Positions 1-10,629 are shown, counted from the stretch's first letter. The stretch is DNA of 48,720 bases from Synechococcales cyanobacterium SupBloom_Metag_052 (GCA_016463595.1 JAEMQZ010000005.1:1-48720), one strand, 5' to 3'. Made by a program: numbers and translations. Notes: a model not told the origin generated them from the sequence alone.

Positions 1-929
1 GGCCGGGGCTCGGGCGGCAGGGGCGCTTCGCCTAGGAGTTGGGCCTGCTCCAGGGCCGTGAGGCTGGGGCGCTGCCAGGCGGCAGCGGGACCCGCTTGGA
101 TCACCACTTCCTCCATCAGGCTGTTGAAGGGCGGATTGAGCGGTTCACCCCGGCCATCAAGTAGCTCCAGCTGCACGGCATTGCTGCCGCCGTGGAAACC
201 CTGCAGCCAGAGGGGGGTCTGGCGATCAACCAAGAAACTGTCGCCGTTAACGCTCACCCGCACTCGCCAACGGCCGTCGTCGTCCCTGAGATGTTGGAGG
301 GGAGCATCGATCAGGAGCCAGTCAATTAGCACGGGTTCCTGGCTGGGGCCTGGGCTGGCCGGGGCCACCAGCAATTGGGGCGAGCCTGGAGCAGGCACCT
401 GCTGGGGGTTGGCGGCCACCCGATCGAGGCGGATCTGGCGGCTGGCGCCCGGGGACTTCACCACTTCTCCCCAGGGCCTGGCGGCGTAAACGGTGAGGCG
501 ATGGCTGCCTGGATTGAGGGGGGGCATCGCTAGATGCCTTGCGGCGGTGGCGTCGCTGATGCGCAGGGGGGGGGCGTCATCGAGTTGCACCACCAGATGG
601 GGCCCGAGTCCAAGTGGACCGGCATCCGCCAGGGGCCAGTCCTGCACCTGGAGCTCCAACGACCAGGGGCCCGCCGGCAGCAGGGCGCCATCGGCGGGGG
701 CCAAGATCAACACTTGGGGATTCCGTTGATCCAGGCGGGTGCGTAGGTCTTGCACCAGCTGCGGTGGCGCCACTTCTTGAAGGGCACCCCGCGGGGCCGT
801 GGGGGCAAGGGGCTGGTCCGCTGGCTGGCTCGGGCTGGCTTGGCGGCCGAGGCGGCCGCAGCCTGAACTCAGCAGCAGCAGGGCCACGAGAACCCAGCCG
901 ATCACAGCCCGAAATGGCGCAACCCCCAT
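1..929 (-). CDS. Lipoprotein-like protein of unknown function (3' end outside window)
   Basis: An open minus-strand frame runs from an ATG at 929 through the left edge, so about 309 residues are visible and the C terminus is missing. The N terminus has a basic start, a hydrophobic run (VLVALLLL) and then SSGCG, which resembles a lipoprotein signal with Cys at about residue 24, although the -3 residue is Ser rather than Leu. The mature part is rich in Pro, Ala and Leu and looks like beta-rich extracytoplasmic sequence. I recognise no catalytic motif. An upstream in-frame ATG at 971 would add 14 residues; 929 is preferred because GGGAG lies about 10 nt before it. It is divergent from psaA. Function unknown. 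Confidence 0.7.
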   Translation of the reverse strand, partial: MGVAPFRAVIGWVLVALLLLSSGCGRLGRQASPSQPADQPLAPTAPRGALQEVAPPQLVQDLRTRLDQRNPQVLILAPADGALLPAGPWSLELQVQDWPLADAGPLGLGPHLVVQLDDAPPLRISDATAARHLAMPPLNPGSHRLTVYAARPWGEVVKSPGASRQIRLDRVAANPQQVPAPGSPQLLVAPASPGPSQEPVLIDWLLIDAPLQHLRDDDGRWRVRVSVNGDSFLVDRQTPLWLQGFHGGSNAVQLELLDGRGEPLNPPFNSLMEEVVIQAGPAAAWQRPSLTALEQAQLLGEAPLPPEPR

Positions 930-1257
930 GCCAGTCGATCTCCCTGGTGATTGCAGACGGTGTCGTCCCATTGTGACCGGCTGGCTACGGCGGCCTGGTC
1001 CTGCTCAGAACAGCGCTGGATTGGGCGCGCATTTTCAATAACTGATCGCTGCATTGTTGTCCATATTGCTGATACATAGCCCCGCCCAGAGCTCAGTCCC
1101 TGACTGGTGTGGCTCCGGATTGAACCTTTGTAACTGAGGGCCCTGAAACCTTGGTCATCGCCCTTATGGTTAGGCCAGCGGTCCCCTCCATGGGGCCCAA
1201 GCTCCAGTCATGGCAACAGGTTTCGGCTTCTGTCGATCCCGCTGCCGCGGCTGGCGC

Positions 1258-1373
1258 CCGTGGACGCTTCGGACTTCGGTCCACGGCCCCATGCGGCTCC
1301 ACCGGTCCGGCCCCCTGCCGGAACCGGAGGGGTGGACCTCCACCTCGATCCCGTCCCTCGAGGAACGTCTCGA
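1258..1373 (+). promoter_or_regulatory. Structured 5' leader of psaA-psaB
   Basis: The 443 bases between the upstream divergent gene and psaA hold no supported gene. The part next to psaA contains three consecutive stem-loops: 1258-1286 (8 bp arms CCGTGGAC/GTCCACGG), 1302-1327 (CCGGTCCGG against CCGGAACCGG, one bulge) and 1331-1344 (GGTGGACCTCCACC). A GAGGA ribosome-binding site at 1360-1364 sits 8 nt before the ATG. TCGAG at 1358-1362 can pair with CTCGA at 1369-1373, which would cover the ribosome-binding site and the first base of the start codon. I could not assign -35/-10 boxes with confidence. Confidence 0.5.
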
Positions 1374-3676
1374 TGACCATCAGCCCACCAGAGCGTGGGA
1401 AAACGGCGAAGGCCCAGGTCGACCGGGTGAACAACCCGGCCACCTTCGAACTGTTCGGTAAGCCCGGCCATTTCGATCGCACCCTCGCTAAAGGTCCCAA
1501 AACCACCACCTGGGTTTGGAACCTCCACGCCAACGCTCACGACTTCGATAGCCACACGAGCGATCTTGAAGAGATTTCTCGCAAGATCTTCTCGGCCCAT
1601 TTCGGCCATCTGGCCGTCATTTTCATCTGGTTAAGCGGCGCCTTCTTCCATGGGGCCCGTTTTTCCAACTATTCCGGCTGGCTCGGCGACCCCACGCACG
1701 TCAAACCGAGTGCGCAGGTGGTTTGGCCGATCTTCGGCCAGGAAATCCTCAATGGCGACATGGGTGCCGGCTTCCACGGCATTCAGATCACCTCCGGTCT
1801 TTTCCATGTGTGGAGGGCATGGGGCATCACCAATGAAACCCAGCTGCTGGCTCTGGCCATCGGTGCGTTAGTGATGGCTGGCCTGATGCTCAATGCAGGC
1901 GTCTTCCACTACCACAAGGCAGCTCCCAAGCTCGAGTGGTTCCAGAACGTTGAGTCCATGCTCAACCACCATCTGGCCGGTCTGCTTGGTCTGGGCTCCC
2001 TGTCCTGGACGGGTCACCTGATCCATGTGTCCCTGCCCACCACTGCCCTGATGGATGCCATTGATGCCGGCAAGCCGCTGGTTCTCAATGGAAAAACCAT
2101 CGCTTCCGTGGCCGATATCCCGCTGCCCCATGAGTTCCTCAACCAGGACCTCATTGCCCAGCTGTACCCCGGATTCGGCGCTGGCATCTCGGCATTCTTC
2201 AGTGGCAACTGGGCGGCCTACGGCGATTTCCTCACCTTCAAAGGTGGGCTTAATCCCGTCACCGGCAGCCTTTGGATGAGCGATATCGCCCACCACCACT
2301 TAGCGATTGCGGTGCTCTTCATCGTGGCCGGTCACATGTACCGCACGAACTGGGGCATCGGCCACAGCATCAAGGAGATCCTCGAGGGTCAGAAGGGTGA
2401 TCCCCTGCTGTTCCCGGCCCCTAACGGTCACGACGGTCTTTATGAGTTTATGACCACCTCCTGGCATGCCCAGTTGGCCGTGAACTTGGCGCTGATGGGC
2501 TCGCTGAGCATCATCGTGGCCCAGCACATGTACGCGATGCCTCCGTATCCCTACATCGGCGTCGATTACCCAACCCAGATCTCGATATTCACCCATCACA
2601 CCTGGATTGGTGGTTTCCTGATCGTCGGCGCCGGCGCCCACGCCGCCATCGCGATGATTCGCGATTACGACCCGGTCAAGCACGTCGATAACGTGCTCGA
2701 CCGGGTGCTCAAGGCCCGTGATGCCCTGATCAGCCACCTCAACTGGGTGTGTATCTGGCTGGGCTTCCACAGCTTCGGCCTCTACATCCACAACGACACG
2801 ATGCGTGCCCTGGGCCGTCCCCAGGACATGTTCAGTGACACCGCGATCCAGTTGAAGCCCGTCTTCGCTCAGTGGATCCAGGGTCTGCACGCTGCTGCCG
2901 CTGGCACCACCGCTCCCAATGCCCTTGCCGGTGTCAGCGAGGTGTTCAACGGTGCTGTCATTGCCGTTGGTGGCAAGGTGGCCGCCGGTCCGATCCCCCT
3001 GGGAACGGCCGACTTCATGGTCCACCACATCCACGCCTTCACGATCCACGTCACCGTGTTGATCCTGCTGAAGGGTGTGCTGTACAGCCGCAGCTCCCGC
3101 CTCGTCCCCGATAAGGCGAACCTGGGCTTCCGCTTCCCCTGCGACGGCCCCGGCCGTGGCGGCACCTGCCAAGTGTCAGCCTGGGACCACGTGTTCCTCG
3201 GCCTGTTCTGGATGTACAACTCCCTGTCGATCGTCATTTTCCACTTCTCCTGGAAGATGCAGAGCGACGTGTGGGGCACCGTTAATGCCGACGGCACCGT
3301 TTCCCACATCACCAACGGCAACTTCGCCAACAGCGCCATCACCATTAATGGTTGGCTGCGTGATTTCCTCTGGGCCCAGGCTGCCCAGGTGATCAACAGC
3401 TATGGCTCTTCCAGCAGTGCCTACGGTCTGATGTTCCTCGGAGCCCACTTCATCTGGGCATTCAGCCTGATGTTCCTCTTCAGTGGCCGCGGCTACTGGC
3501 AGGAGCTGATTGAGTCCATCGTTTGGGCCCATAACAAGCTGAAGGTTGCTCCCGCCATTCAGCCGCGGGCGCTCTCCATCACCCAGGGTCGCGCCGTTGG
3601 CGTTGCCCACTATCTGCTGGGCGGTATCGCTACCACCTGGTCCTTCTTCCTGGCCCGCATCATTGCGGTCGGCTGA
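1373..3676 (+). CDS. psaA: Photosystem I P700 chlorophyll a apoprotein A1
   Basis: PsaA, one of the two large thylakoid membrane subunits of the photosystem I reaction centre. With PsaB it binds P700, the primary acceptors, phylloquinones, most antenna chlorophylls and the shared 4Fe-4S cluster F_X. The product is 767 residues, the usual size. The family N terminus (MTISPPERG, then [15 protein letters not shown]) fixes the ATG at 1373; the frame stays open upstream but that part is not PsaA-like. Many His residues in hydrophobic helices fit chlorophyll ligands. [12 protein letters not shown] at residues 588-599 supplies the two F_X cysteines (C590, C599). psaB follows after 20 bp, so the two are surely co-transcribed. 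Confidence 0.99.
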   Translation: MTISPPERGKTAKAQVDRVNNPATFELFGKPGHFDRTLAKGPKTTTWVWNLHANAHDFDSHTSDLEEISRKIFSAHFGHLAVIFIWLSGAFFHGARFSNYSGWLGDPTHVKPSAQVVWPIFGQEILNGDMGAGFHGIQITSGLFHVWRAWGITNETQLLALAIGALVMAGLMLNAGVFHYHKAAPKLEWFQNVESMLNHHLAGLLGLGSLSWTGHLIHVSLPTTALMDAIDAGKPLVLNGKTIASVADIPLPHEFLNQDLIAQLYPGFGAGISAFFSGNWAAYGDFLTFKGGLNPVTGSLWMSDIAHHHLAIAVLFIVAGHMYRTNWGIGHSIKEILEGQKGDPLLFPAPNGHDGLYEFMTTSWHAQLAVNLALMGSLSIIVAQHMYAMPPYPYIGVDYPTQISIFTHHTWIGGFLIVGAGAHAAIAMIRDYDPVKHVDNVLDRVLKARDALISHLNWVCIWLGFHSFGLYIHNDTMRALGRPQDMFSDTAIQLKPVFAQWIQGLHAAAAGTTAPNALAGVSEVFNGAVIAVGGKVAAGPIPLGTADFMVHHIHAFTIHVTVLILLKGVLYSRSSRLVPDKANLGFRFPCDGPGRGGTCQVSAWDHVFLGLFWMYNSLSIVIFHFSWKMQSDVWGTVNADGTVSHITNGNFANSAITINGWLRDFLWAQAAQVINSYGSSSSAYGLMFLGAHFIWAFSLMFLFSGRGYWQELIESIVWAHNKLKVAPAIQPRALSITQGRAVGVAHYLLGGIATTWSFFLARIIAVG

Positions 3677-3696
3677 CCTCCACCTGACCTTTCCCA

Positions 3697-5904
3697 ATGG
3701 CAACGAAATTTCCTTCGTTCAGCCAGGGTCTGGCACAGGACCCCACAACCCGCCGTATTTGGTACGGGATCGCCACGGCTCACGACTTCGAGAGCCATGA
3801 CGGAATGACCGAGGAGAAGCTTTACCAAAAGCTCTTCTCGACCCATTTCGGCCATCTCGCCATCATCGGTCTCTGGGTTTCTGGGAACCTGTTCCATATC
3901 GCCTGGCAGGGCAACTTCGAGCAGTGGGTCACCGATCCTCTGCATGTGCGTCCCATCGCTCACGCGATCTGGGATCCCCACTTCGGCCAAGGGGCCATCA
4001 CCGCCTTCACCCAGGCCGGTGCAACCTCTCCGGTGAACATTGCCTATTCCGGTCTGTACCACTGGTGGTACACGATCGGCATGCGCAGCAACGCCGAGCT
4101 GTATCAGGGTTCCATCTTCATGATGATCCTGTCGGCTTGGGCCCTGTTCGCCGGCTGGCTCCACCTTCAGCCCAAGTTCCGGCCTTCCCTGGCCTGGTTC
4201 AAGAATGCTGAATCCCGCCTCAACCACCACCTGGCCGTTCTGTTCGGGTTCAGCTCGATCGCTTGGACCGGTCACCTCGTTCACGTCGCCATTCCTGAGT
4301 CCCGTGGAGTCCACGTTGGCTGGGACAACTTCCTGAATGTGCTGCCCCACCCGGCTGGTCTGGCTCCCTTCTTTACCGGTAACTGGGGTGTGTACGCCCA
4401 GAACCCTGATACGGCCTATCAGGTGTTCAACAGCACCGAGGGCTCGGGCACCGCGATCCTCACCTTCCTGGGTGGTTTCCACCCCCAGAGCGAAGCCCTG
4501 TGGCTCACGGATATCGCCCACCACCACTTGGCGATTGGTTGCCTTTTCGTGATCGCTGGCCACATGTACCGGACCAACTTCGGTATTGGCCATTCGATTC
4601 GCGAGATTCTTGATGCCCACAACCCTCCCAAGGGCACCCCTGGTGACCTAGGTGCTGGCCACAAGGGTCTCTACGACACGATCAACAACTCGCTCCACTT
4701 CCAGCTCGGCCTCGCCTTGGCTTCCCTCGGCGTTGTCACCAGCCTGGTGGCGCAGCACATGTACGCGATGCCGTCCTACGCGTTTATCGCCAAGGACTAC
4801 ACCACGCAAGCTGCCCTTTACACGCATCACCAGTACATCGCCATCTTCCTGATGTGCGGTGCCTTCGCCCACGGTGCGATCTTCTTCATCCGCGACTACG
4901 ACCCGGAAGCGAACAAGAACAACGTTCTTGCCCGCGTGCTGGAGCACAAGGAAGCGATCATCAGCCACCTCAGCTGGGTTTCCCTGTTCCTCGGTTTTCA
5001 CACCCTGGGTCTGTACGTTCACAACGATGTGGTTGTTGCTTTCGGCACCCCCGAGAAGCAAATCCTGGTGGAGCCTGTCTTTGCCCAGTTTGTCCAAGCC
5101 GCTAGCGGCAAGGCTCTCTATGGCTTTGATGTGCTTCTGGCCAATTCCGCAAGCGCTGCCAGCACCACCAGTGCGGTCTATCTGCCCGGTTGGCTCGATG
5201 CGATCAATGGCGGCAGTGACCTCTTCCTGCAGATCGGCCCTGGTGACTTCCTGGTTCACCACGCCATCGCCCTTGGTCTGCACACCACGACCCTGATCCT
5301 GGTGAAGGGCGCCCTGGATGCCCGGGGTTCCAAGCTGATGCCCGATAAAAAGGACTTCGGCTATTCCTTCCCCTGCGACGGCCCCGGCCGTGGCGGCACC
5401 TGCGATATCTCCGCCTGGGACTCCTTCTATCTGGCAGTCTTCTGGGCCCTGAATACCGTCGGTTGGGTCACCTTCTACTGGCATTGGAAGCACCTCGCCA
5501 TCTGGCAGGGCAACGTTGCCCAGTTCAACGAATCCAGCACCTACCTGATGGGCTGGTTACGCGATTACCTCTGGCTCAACAGCTCCCAGCTGATCAACGG
5601 GTACAACCCGTATGGCAGCAACAACCTGGCCGTCTGGTCCTGGATGTTCCTGTTCGGTCACCTGGTGTGGGCCACCGGTTTCATGTTCCTGATCTCCTGG
5701 CGTGGTTACTGGCAGGAACTGATCGAGACGATCGTTTGGGCTCACCAACGCACCCCGCTCGCCAACTTGGTGGGCTGGCGCGATAAGCCCGTCGCTCTCT
5801 CGATCGTTCAGGCCCGGGTCGTTGGTCTAGCCCATTTCACAATCGGCTACATCCTTACCTACGGCGCCTTCCTGATCGCCTCAACCTCCGGTAAGTTCGG
5901 CTGA
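3697..5904 (+). CDS. psaB: Photosystem I P700 chlorophyll a apoprotein A2
   Basis: PsaB, the partner of PsaA in the photosystem I core heterodimer. It has 735 residues, full length, starting [16 protein letters not shown] as in the family. It is a multi-helix thylakoid protein with many His ligands for chlorophyll. The F_X-binding loop [12 protein letters not shown] is at residues 558-569, with C560 and C569 completing the inter-subunit 4Fe-4S cluster. It is the second gene of the psaAB operon, and a TTCG-loop terminator starts 36 bp after its stop. A 37-base segment coding for the F_X loop is identical in DNA to the same place in psaA. Confidence 0.99.
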   Translation: MATKFPSFSQGLAQDPTTRRIWYGIATAHDFESHDGMTEEKLYQKLFSTHFGHLAIIGLWVSGNLFHIAWQGNFEQWVTDPLHVRPIAHAIWDPHFGQGAITAFTQAGATSPVNIAYSGLYHWWYTIGMRSNAELYQGSIFMMILSAWALFAGWLHLQPKFRPSLAWFKNAESRLNHHLAVLFGFSSIAWTGHLVHVAIPESRGVHVGWDNFLNVLPHPAGLAPFFTGNWGVYAQNPDTAYQVFNSTEGSGTAILTFLGGFHPQSEALWLTDIAHHHLAIGCLFVIAGHMYRTNFGIGHSIREILDAHNPPKGTPGDLGAGHKGLYDTINNSLHFQLGLALASLGVVTSLVAQHMYAMPSYAFIAKDYTTQAALYTHHQYIAIFLMCGAFAHGAIFFIRDYDPEANKNNVLARVLEHKEAIISHLSWVSLFLGFHTLGLYVHNDVVVAFGTPEKQILVEPVFAQFVQAASGKALYGFDVLLANSASAASTTSAVYLPGWLDAINGGSDLFLQIGPGDFLVHHAIALGLHTTTLILVKGALDARGSKLMPDKKDFGYSFPCDGPGRGGTCDISAWDSFYLAVFWALNTVGWVTFYWHWKHLAIWQGNVAQFNESSTYLMGWLRDYLWLNSSQLINGYNPYGSNNLAVWSWMFLFGHLVWATGFMFLISWRGYWQELIETIVWAHQRTPLANLVGWRDKPVALSIVQARVVGLAHFTIGYILTYGAFLIASTSGKFG

Positions 5905-5940
5905 TCCCAGTGGATTAGCTGTTCTCTCGAGGGACGATTA

Positions 5941-5968
5941 AACCCCCGGCTTCGGCCGGGGGTTTTTT
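5941..5968 (+). terminator. Intrinsic terminator of psaAB
   Basis: A near-ideal rho-independent terminator: CCCCCGGC, loop TTCG, then GCCGGGGG followed by TTTTTT. It lies 36 bp after the psaB stop and ends the photosystem I core operon. Confidence 0.95.
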
Positions 5969-6265
5969 AATGGCGGGATCCCCGGGTCCCTCGATTAAAA
6001 GGCCCCAACGGCGCCGCCTTTGAGTCTGCAGAGCTTATCAATATCCCCCCAACCCAGAGGCTTGTCCCCTCCGCCCATGGCCAAGCTGCGGCAGTTCGAG
6101 GGGGGCCTCAAGCCAGGCCTTGTTCTTAAGAAGCGTCTGCTTCACCGGGCAGACTGGCGCTGCAGACCCTGTGGTCTGATTTGGGCAGTTGGACCCCAAC
6201 GCCCAAGCCATAGACCCTGGGGACGCGGCATGGGTTCTTGGTGGTTCCAAGCCAAGCCAAGCCAA
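5969..6265. other. Gene-free interval between psaB and psaL with two stem-loops
   Basis: No coding frame here has support. The plus strand can form two neighbouring stem-loops: 6163-6178 (CAGACC, loop CTGT, GGTCTG) and 6181-6206 (TTGGGC plus GTTGG pairing with CCAAC plus GCCCAA, an 11 bp stem with one bulged A). Neither is followed by a T run, so they are not ordinary terminators. A short CCAAG triplication lies at about 6246-6264. The interval could encode a small structured RNA ending at the downstream hairpin, but this is only inferred. Confidence 0.35.
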
Positions 6266-6266
6266 T

Positions 6267-6294
6267 AAAAAAGCCCCGCAGTTGCGGAGCTTTT
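6267..6294 (-). terminator. Terminator downstream of psaL, possibly bidirectional
   Basis: On the minus strand, GCTCCGCA, loop AC, TGCGGGGC is followed by TTTTTT, about 75 nt past the psaL stop. The plus strand has only four T after the same hairpin, so it could also stop plus-strand transcripts weakly. Confidence 0.85.
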
Positions 6295-6368
6295 GCTAAG
6301 CAGATTTGATGGCTTAATTGTCTACAGCATTGCTAGCTGTTTGAACGGGTTTGGGGTCTGCTGAAAAC

Positions 6369-6860
6369 TCAGCCGACGCTCCAGGCGCCACCGGCGATTT
6401 TCACCAGGGGAGCCACGATCTCTGTGCCAGCCAAGAACCAGGCGAAGGCGGCGCCACCGCAACCGCCCAGCCAGAAGCCGCTGGCGAATTCGGCCCAGCC
6501 GGCTTTGGTGAACAGGTCAGCCGGGGGATTGTCGATCGTGGCGTCGGCGGGCTGCACGTTCGGTCCGTCGCCGGCGGTTCCGTAGAGGGACAGGCAAACG
6601 GTGAGGATCGACACCAAGCCGATGGTGGCCAGCAGGCCGGAGGTGCTGGCGTACTCGGTCAGGCGCAGGGGGCCGGTGATGGCGAAGGGGCCATAGAGGA
6701 AGAAGCCATGGGCCATGCCCACTTCCAGGCCACGGCGATTCGGCGACAGGGAAGGGCGATAGGCCGGCAGGGCATTCAGGAACGCCTTGCTGAAGGAGCT
6801 GCTGTTGATCGGGGTGGCCAGATTGCCGACGGTCGGGTCGGCGACGGGGGTTACGGTCAT
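6369..6860 (-). CDS. psaL: Photosystem I reaction centre subunit XI
   Basis: PsaL, a thylakoid membrane subunit of photosystem I that forms the monomer contacts in trimeric or tetrameric PSI and binds a few chlorophylls. The 163-residue length is normal. The N-terminal part carries the family signature (ATPINSS, then [21 protein letters not shown]), followed by hydrophobic helices around residues 75-95 and 120-150. It is the second gene of a psaI-psaL pair, 45 bp after psaI, a common cyanobacterial order, and is followed by an intrinsic terminator. Confidence 0.98.
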   Translation of the reverse strand: MTVTPVADPTVGNLATPINSSSFSKAFLNALPAYRPSLSPNRRGLEVGMAHGFFLYGPFAITGPLRLTEYASTSGLLATIGLVSILTVCLSLYGTAGDGPNVQPADATIDNPPADLFTKAGWAEFASGFWLGGCGGAAFAWFLAGTEIVAPLVKIAGGAWSVG

Positions 6861-6905
6861 GGGTTCAAGGAAGGAAGCGGTTGACAGAAGGGGAAGCGGG
6901 CCGGA

Positions 6906-7022
6906 TCAGTCGCTGGCTTCAATCACGTTGAACAGCAGGGCCATGGCAACCGCTGGACCAAGGATTCCAACAAGGGGAACTAACACCGAGGGAAGCCAGG
7001 CGGCGACGAAGTCTCCGGTCAT
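6906..7022 (-). CDS. psaI: Photosystem I subunit VIII (small membrane protein)
   Basis: A 38-residue protein starting MTGDFVAAWLPSVLVPLVG with one hydrophobic span and ending in FNVIEASD. Length, the WLP motif and the position directly upstream of psaL identify PsaI, a single-helix PSI subunit that supports PsaL binding and oligomer formation. The ATG at 7022 begins the frame and the TGA lies at 6906-6908. The product is too short for most gene callers. Its promoter must lie in the 98 bp between it and the divergent gene at 7121. Confidence 0.95.
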   Translation of the reverse strand: MTGDFVAAWLPSVLVPLVGILGPAVAMALLFNVIEASD

Positions 7023-7614
7023 CAGGGCGAGCCAATACAGTCAGCGGAGCTACTGTAAGAAAGACACCCGATCTAGCCCGGTGGTGGCTTGAGGGGCGAC
7101 ATAAAAGTTCAATCCTTGTCATGACCCAGGCCCTCTCCGGCGGCGCCGTTGCCCTTGTTTTGCTGGTGCTCTGGCTGCTGCGCCGGCCGAGGCCCCAGCT
7201 GATGCGCTCCACCGATGGGGCTGCTGTGGCAGCCCTGAACCGGATCCAAATGGAGCTGGTCGTAACCGAACCTGCCTCCGGCATGGGGTCTGGTCCCCTG
7301 TCCGGCGTCAGGTTCCTTCCAGAGCCAACGGTTGCTCCGGGCTCCCTGGGGACGGCCCTTTCCCCTGGGCTGCCCCCGCTGCAGCCCCGCAGCCTGCGGG
7401 AGGTGAATGCCCAGCTCGCCTCCCTCAAGGCTGGCTATGCCCTGGGCGGCCCGGCCCGGCGCCAGGCCCTGGAAACATGTTTGGCCTGGGGCCACCGCTC
7501 GGCCCTGCCCCTGCTTCACCTCGGCCTGCGCGATGCCGATCCGGTGGTGGCGGGTCTGGCGGCCCGGGGTCTGGATCGCTTCCGCGGCCGCAGCGGCCCC
7601 TCTGCCGGGCCTTT

Positions 7615-8571
<957 letters not shown>

Positions 8572-8656
8572 CAATCCCCACTGCTGTTTGCAGCAACCTT
8601 GCAGGCAGCAACTTAGGTCGCAGCTGTTCGCCGCCCAGGGCCCCAGGTCGAGAGAC

Positions 8657-9415
8657 TCAGGCCAGGGTGGTGCCGTCGTGGCAGCGCTGCACCCGGCCCG
8701 CGCCCCGCAGCTCTAGCCGGTAGTGGCGGCTGATCGGATCCTGGTGGTGGTTGCCGAGGCTGTTAATGCCCAGGCCGTTATGGCCGTGGTCGCGGCCGGA
8801 GCTGTGCAGGTAGCGGCCCTGGCCGAGGTGGAGCCCCACATGGGTGCAGCGGGTGGGCTGGCCAAAAAAGATCAAGTCGCCTGGTTGCAACAGGCCATAG
8901 GTGCCTGGGCGCACCGCCACCGGTTGGCAGAACCGTTCCTGCTGGTAGGCGTCGCGGGGGATCCAGATTCCAGCCTGGGCGAAGGCGGCCTGGGTGAAGC
9001 CGGAGCAGTCGTAATCGGGCCCAAGCCTGCCGCCCCAGAGGTAGCAGTTGGGCCGTTCTCGGGCCGCTGCCGCGAAGGCCAATACCGAATCCAGCCGAGC
9101 CCTGATCGCCGCGCTGGTCAACAACTGGGGTGGCCGGGGGCTGGAGGCCCTGGCCTGGCCCAGCAGCTGGGCGGGATCGATCCAGCCGGGATAGCCGTCC
9201 TCGACTAGGCGCACCCCCAGGCGCCTGGCTCCTGCCGGATCGGCGCCGGTCACGGTCAACTGGCGGCCGGCGGCGGCCTCGGTGGCCAGCCCCTGGCCGC
9301 GGGGGTTGCTGTAGCAGGGCACCGCTGCCAGCAGGGTCCAGGTGGTGCCCCACTGAAGGAGTTCGGGGGCAGCCGGGGTGCCTGGCGCCAGGATGCCTAA
9401 GTTCGTGAATGCCAC
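8657..9415 (-). CDS. NlpC/P60 family cell-wall peptidase with N-terminal SH3-like region
   Basis: A cysteine peptidase of the C40 NlpC/P60 family, which cuts peptide cross-links or stems in peptidoglycan. The catalytic Cys lies in YDCSGFTQAAF and the catalytic His in CTHVGLHLGQGRYLHS. The N-terminal 100 residues resemble a bacterial SH3 wall-binding domain (TLLAAVPCYSNPRGQGL ... GYPGWI). No clear signal peptide is seen, so export is unproven. The start is uncertain; GTG at 9415 gives 252 residues and overlaps the divergent hydrolase start by 7 bp. A TTG at 9454 would run further into that gene. Confidence 0.88.
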   Translation of the reverse strand: MAFTNLGILAPGTPAAPELLQWGTTWTLLAAVPCYSNPRGQGLATEAAAGRQLTVTGADPAGARRLGVRLVEDGYPGWIDPAQLLGQARASSPRPPQLLTSAAIRARLDSVLAFAAAARERPNCYLWGGRLGPDYDCSGFTQAAFAQAGIWIPRDAYQQERFCQPVAVRPGTYGLLQPGDLIFFGQPTRCTHVGLHLGQGRYLHSSGRDHGHNGLGINSLGNHHQDPISRHYRLELRGAGRVQRCHDGTTLA

Positions 9416-10347
9416 AGGCGGCGCTGATGGGGATCTACGGCCCGGATGGGGCAATGGACGCGATCCTCGCCGATGGGATTGCGGCCTTGGAGGCGGACGG
9501 GCGCCCCTCCCTCAAGGACGAGCTGTCGGTGACCTGGCTGCGCTACCCCAGCTCGCCTTTGGCGGGGGCCTGGGGCGATGGTTCCCAGGCCCTTGCCGTC
9601 CACGGGGCCAGCTGGGCAGGCGAGCGGGCCCGCTATCCAGCCAGCGTGGTCAAGCTCGCCTATCTGGTGGCCACAGAAGCTTGGCTACAGCGCCAATGGC
9701 TGGAGCGCTCGCCCGAGCTCGAGCGGGCTTTGGCGGCGATGATCCGGGATTCCAGCAATGACGCCACTGGCCTGGTACTGGACCTGCTCAGCGGCACTAC
9801 CAGCGGTCCGGAGCTGCCCCCTTGGGCCTTGGCCAGCTGGAGTGAGCAACGCCAGCTGGTCAACCGCTGGTATGGCTCCCTGGGATGGCAGGAGTGGCAA
9901 GGTTGCAATGCCTGCCAGAAAACCTGGGGCGATGGCCCCTTTGGCCGGGAGCGCCAGTCCTACGGCCCGGATTTGGCCAACCGCAACCGGCTCAGCACGG
10001 ACTTCACGGCAAGGTTGCTGCACGGGGTGATCAGCGGCTCGCTGGTGTCGCCCCTGGCCTGTCAGCGCATGCAGGCCCTGCTGCAGCGAAGCCTTGATCC
10101 GGAAGCACGCCGCGCCGATCCGGAGAATCAGGTGGATGGCTTCCTGGGCGCAGGCCTGCCCGGCGCTGCCCGCCTCTGGAGCAAGGCCGGCTGGATGAGC
10201 CAGGCCAGGCACGATGCGGCCTACATCGAAATCGAAGGCCACCTGCCCTTCCTGGTGGTGGCCTTCAGCGAGGGCCCCGCCCGGGCAACCGATGCCCAGC
10301 TGCTGCCGGCCCTGGCCCAGAGGCTTGCCGAGGCTTGCCGGGCATGA
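9409..10347 (+). CDS. Class A beta-lactamase-fold serine hydrolase
   Basis: A 312-residue protein of the beta-lactamase / penicillin-recognising family. It shows the SxxK nucleophile motif (ASVVKLAYL), an SxN-type motif (SSNDATG) and a C-terminal KTG-like triad that reads K-A-G here (WSKAGW). Class A enzymes hydrolyse beta-lactams or act on related wall substrates; which applies cannot be told. No obvious signal peptide is present, which is unusual for a resistance enzyme. ATG at 9409 is used, with ATG at 9427 as alternative. It is back to back with a peptidoglycan peptidase gene, which suggests a wall-related role. Confidence 0.82.
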   Translation: MPQAALMGIYGPDGAMDAILADGIAALEADGRPSLKDELSVTWLRYPSSPLAGAWGDGSQALAVHGASWAGERARYPASVVKLAYLVATEAWLQRQWLERSPELERALAAMIRDSSNDATGLVLDLLSGTTSGPELPPWALASWSEQRQLVNRWYGSLGWQEWQGCNACQKTWGDGPFGRERQSYGPDLANRNRLSTDFTARLLHGVISGSLVSPLACQRMQALLQRSLDPEARRADPENQVDGFLGAGLPGAARLWSKAGWMSQARHDAAYIEIEGHLPFLVVAFSEGPARATDAQLLPALAQRLAEACRA

Positions 10348-10479
10348 GGTTCGCGGGGAGGGCTCGCCTGGCCACACTTTTGGCCTTCCCCCATGGCCAT
10401 GGCTAGGCAAACGGGCTTTGCTAGGCAGGAGCGAGCTCCCCTGCAAAATCCGATGCCCCTAATTCCCCGTTGGCGCTTC

Positions 10480-10629
10480 ATGACCGATGAGGCCAAGGCC
10501 CTGACCAAGCGAACCGCCGTTTCGGCTGGTGTCGTGGTGCTGGTGTTGTTGGTTTTTAGGTCCCTGCTGCCCTGGCTGCTGCTGGCGCTCGCCGCCTACT
10601 GGATCTGGAAGGTTGTCAGCAAGTCATAA
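10480..10629 (+). CDS. Small single-pass membrane protein of unknown function
   Basis: A 49-residue protein (MTDEAKALTKRTAVSAG, then a hydrophobic run and a WKVVSKS tail) with a membrane span at about residues 16-42. Upstream in-frame starts at 10453 and 10393 would add sequence unlike a membrane protein, so the ATG at 10480 is preferred. No family recognised. It lies 132 bp after the serine hydrolase gene and may share its transcript. Confidence 0.55.
   Translation: MTDEAKALTKRTAVSAGVVVLVLLVFRSLLPWLLLALAAYWIWKVVSKS

Noticed and set aside
1868-5493. Long minus-strand open frames opposite psaA and psaB (for example 2300-3172, 3610-4620, 4648-5493).
   Set aside because: They mirror the codon pattern of PsaA/PsaB in GC-rich DNA; products are rich in His, Gln, Gly and Val with no family features.
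6351-6884. A plus-strand frame of 177 codons opposite psaL.
   Set aside because: It is the antisense image of a certain gene; Gly/Gln-rich with no recognisable domain.
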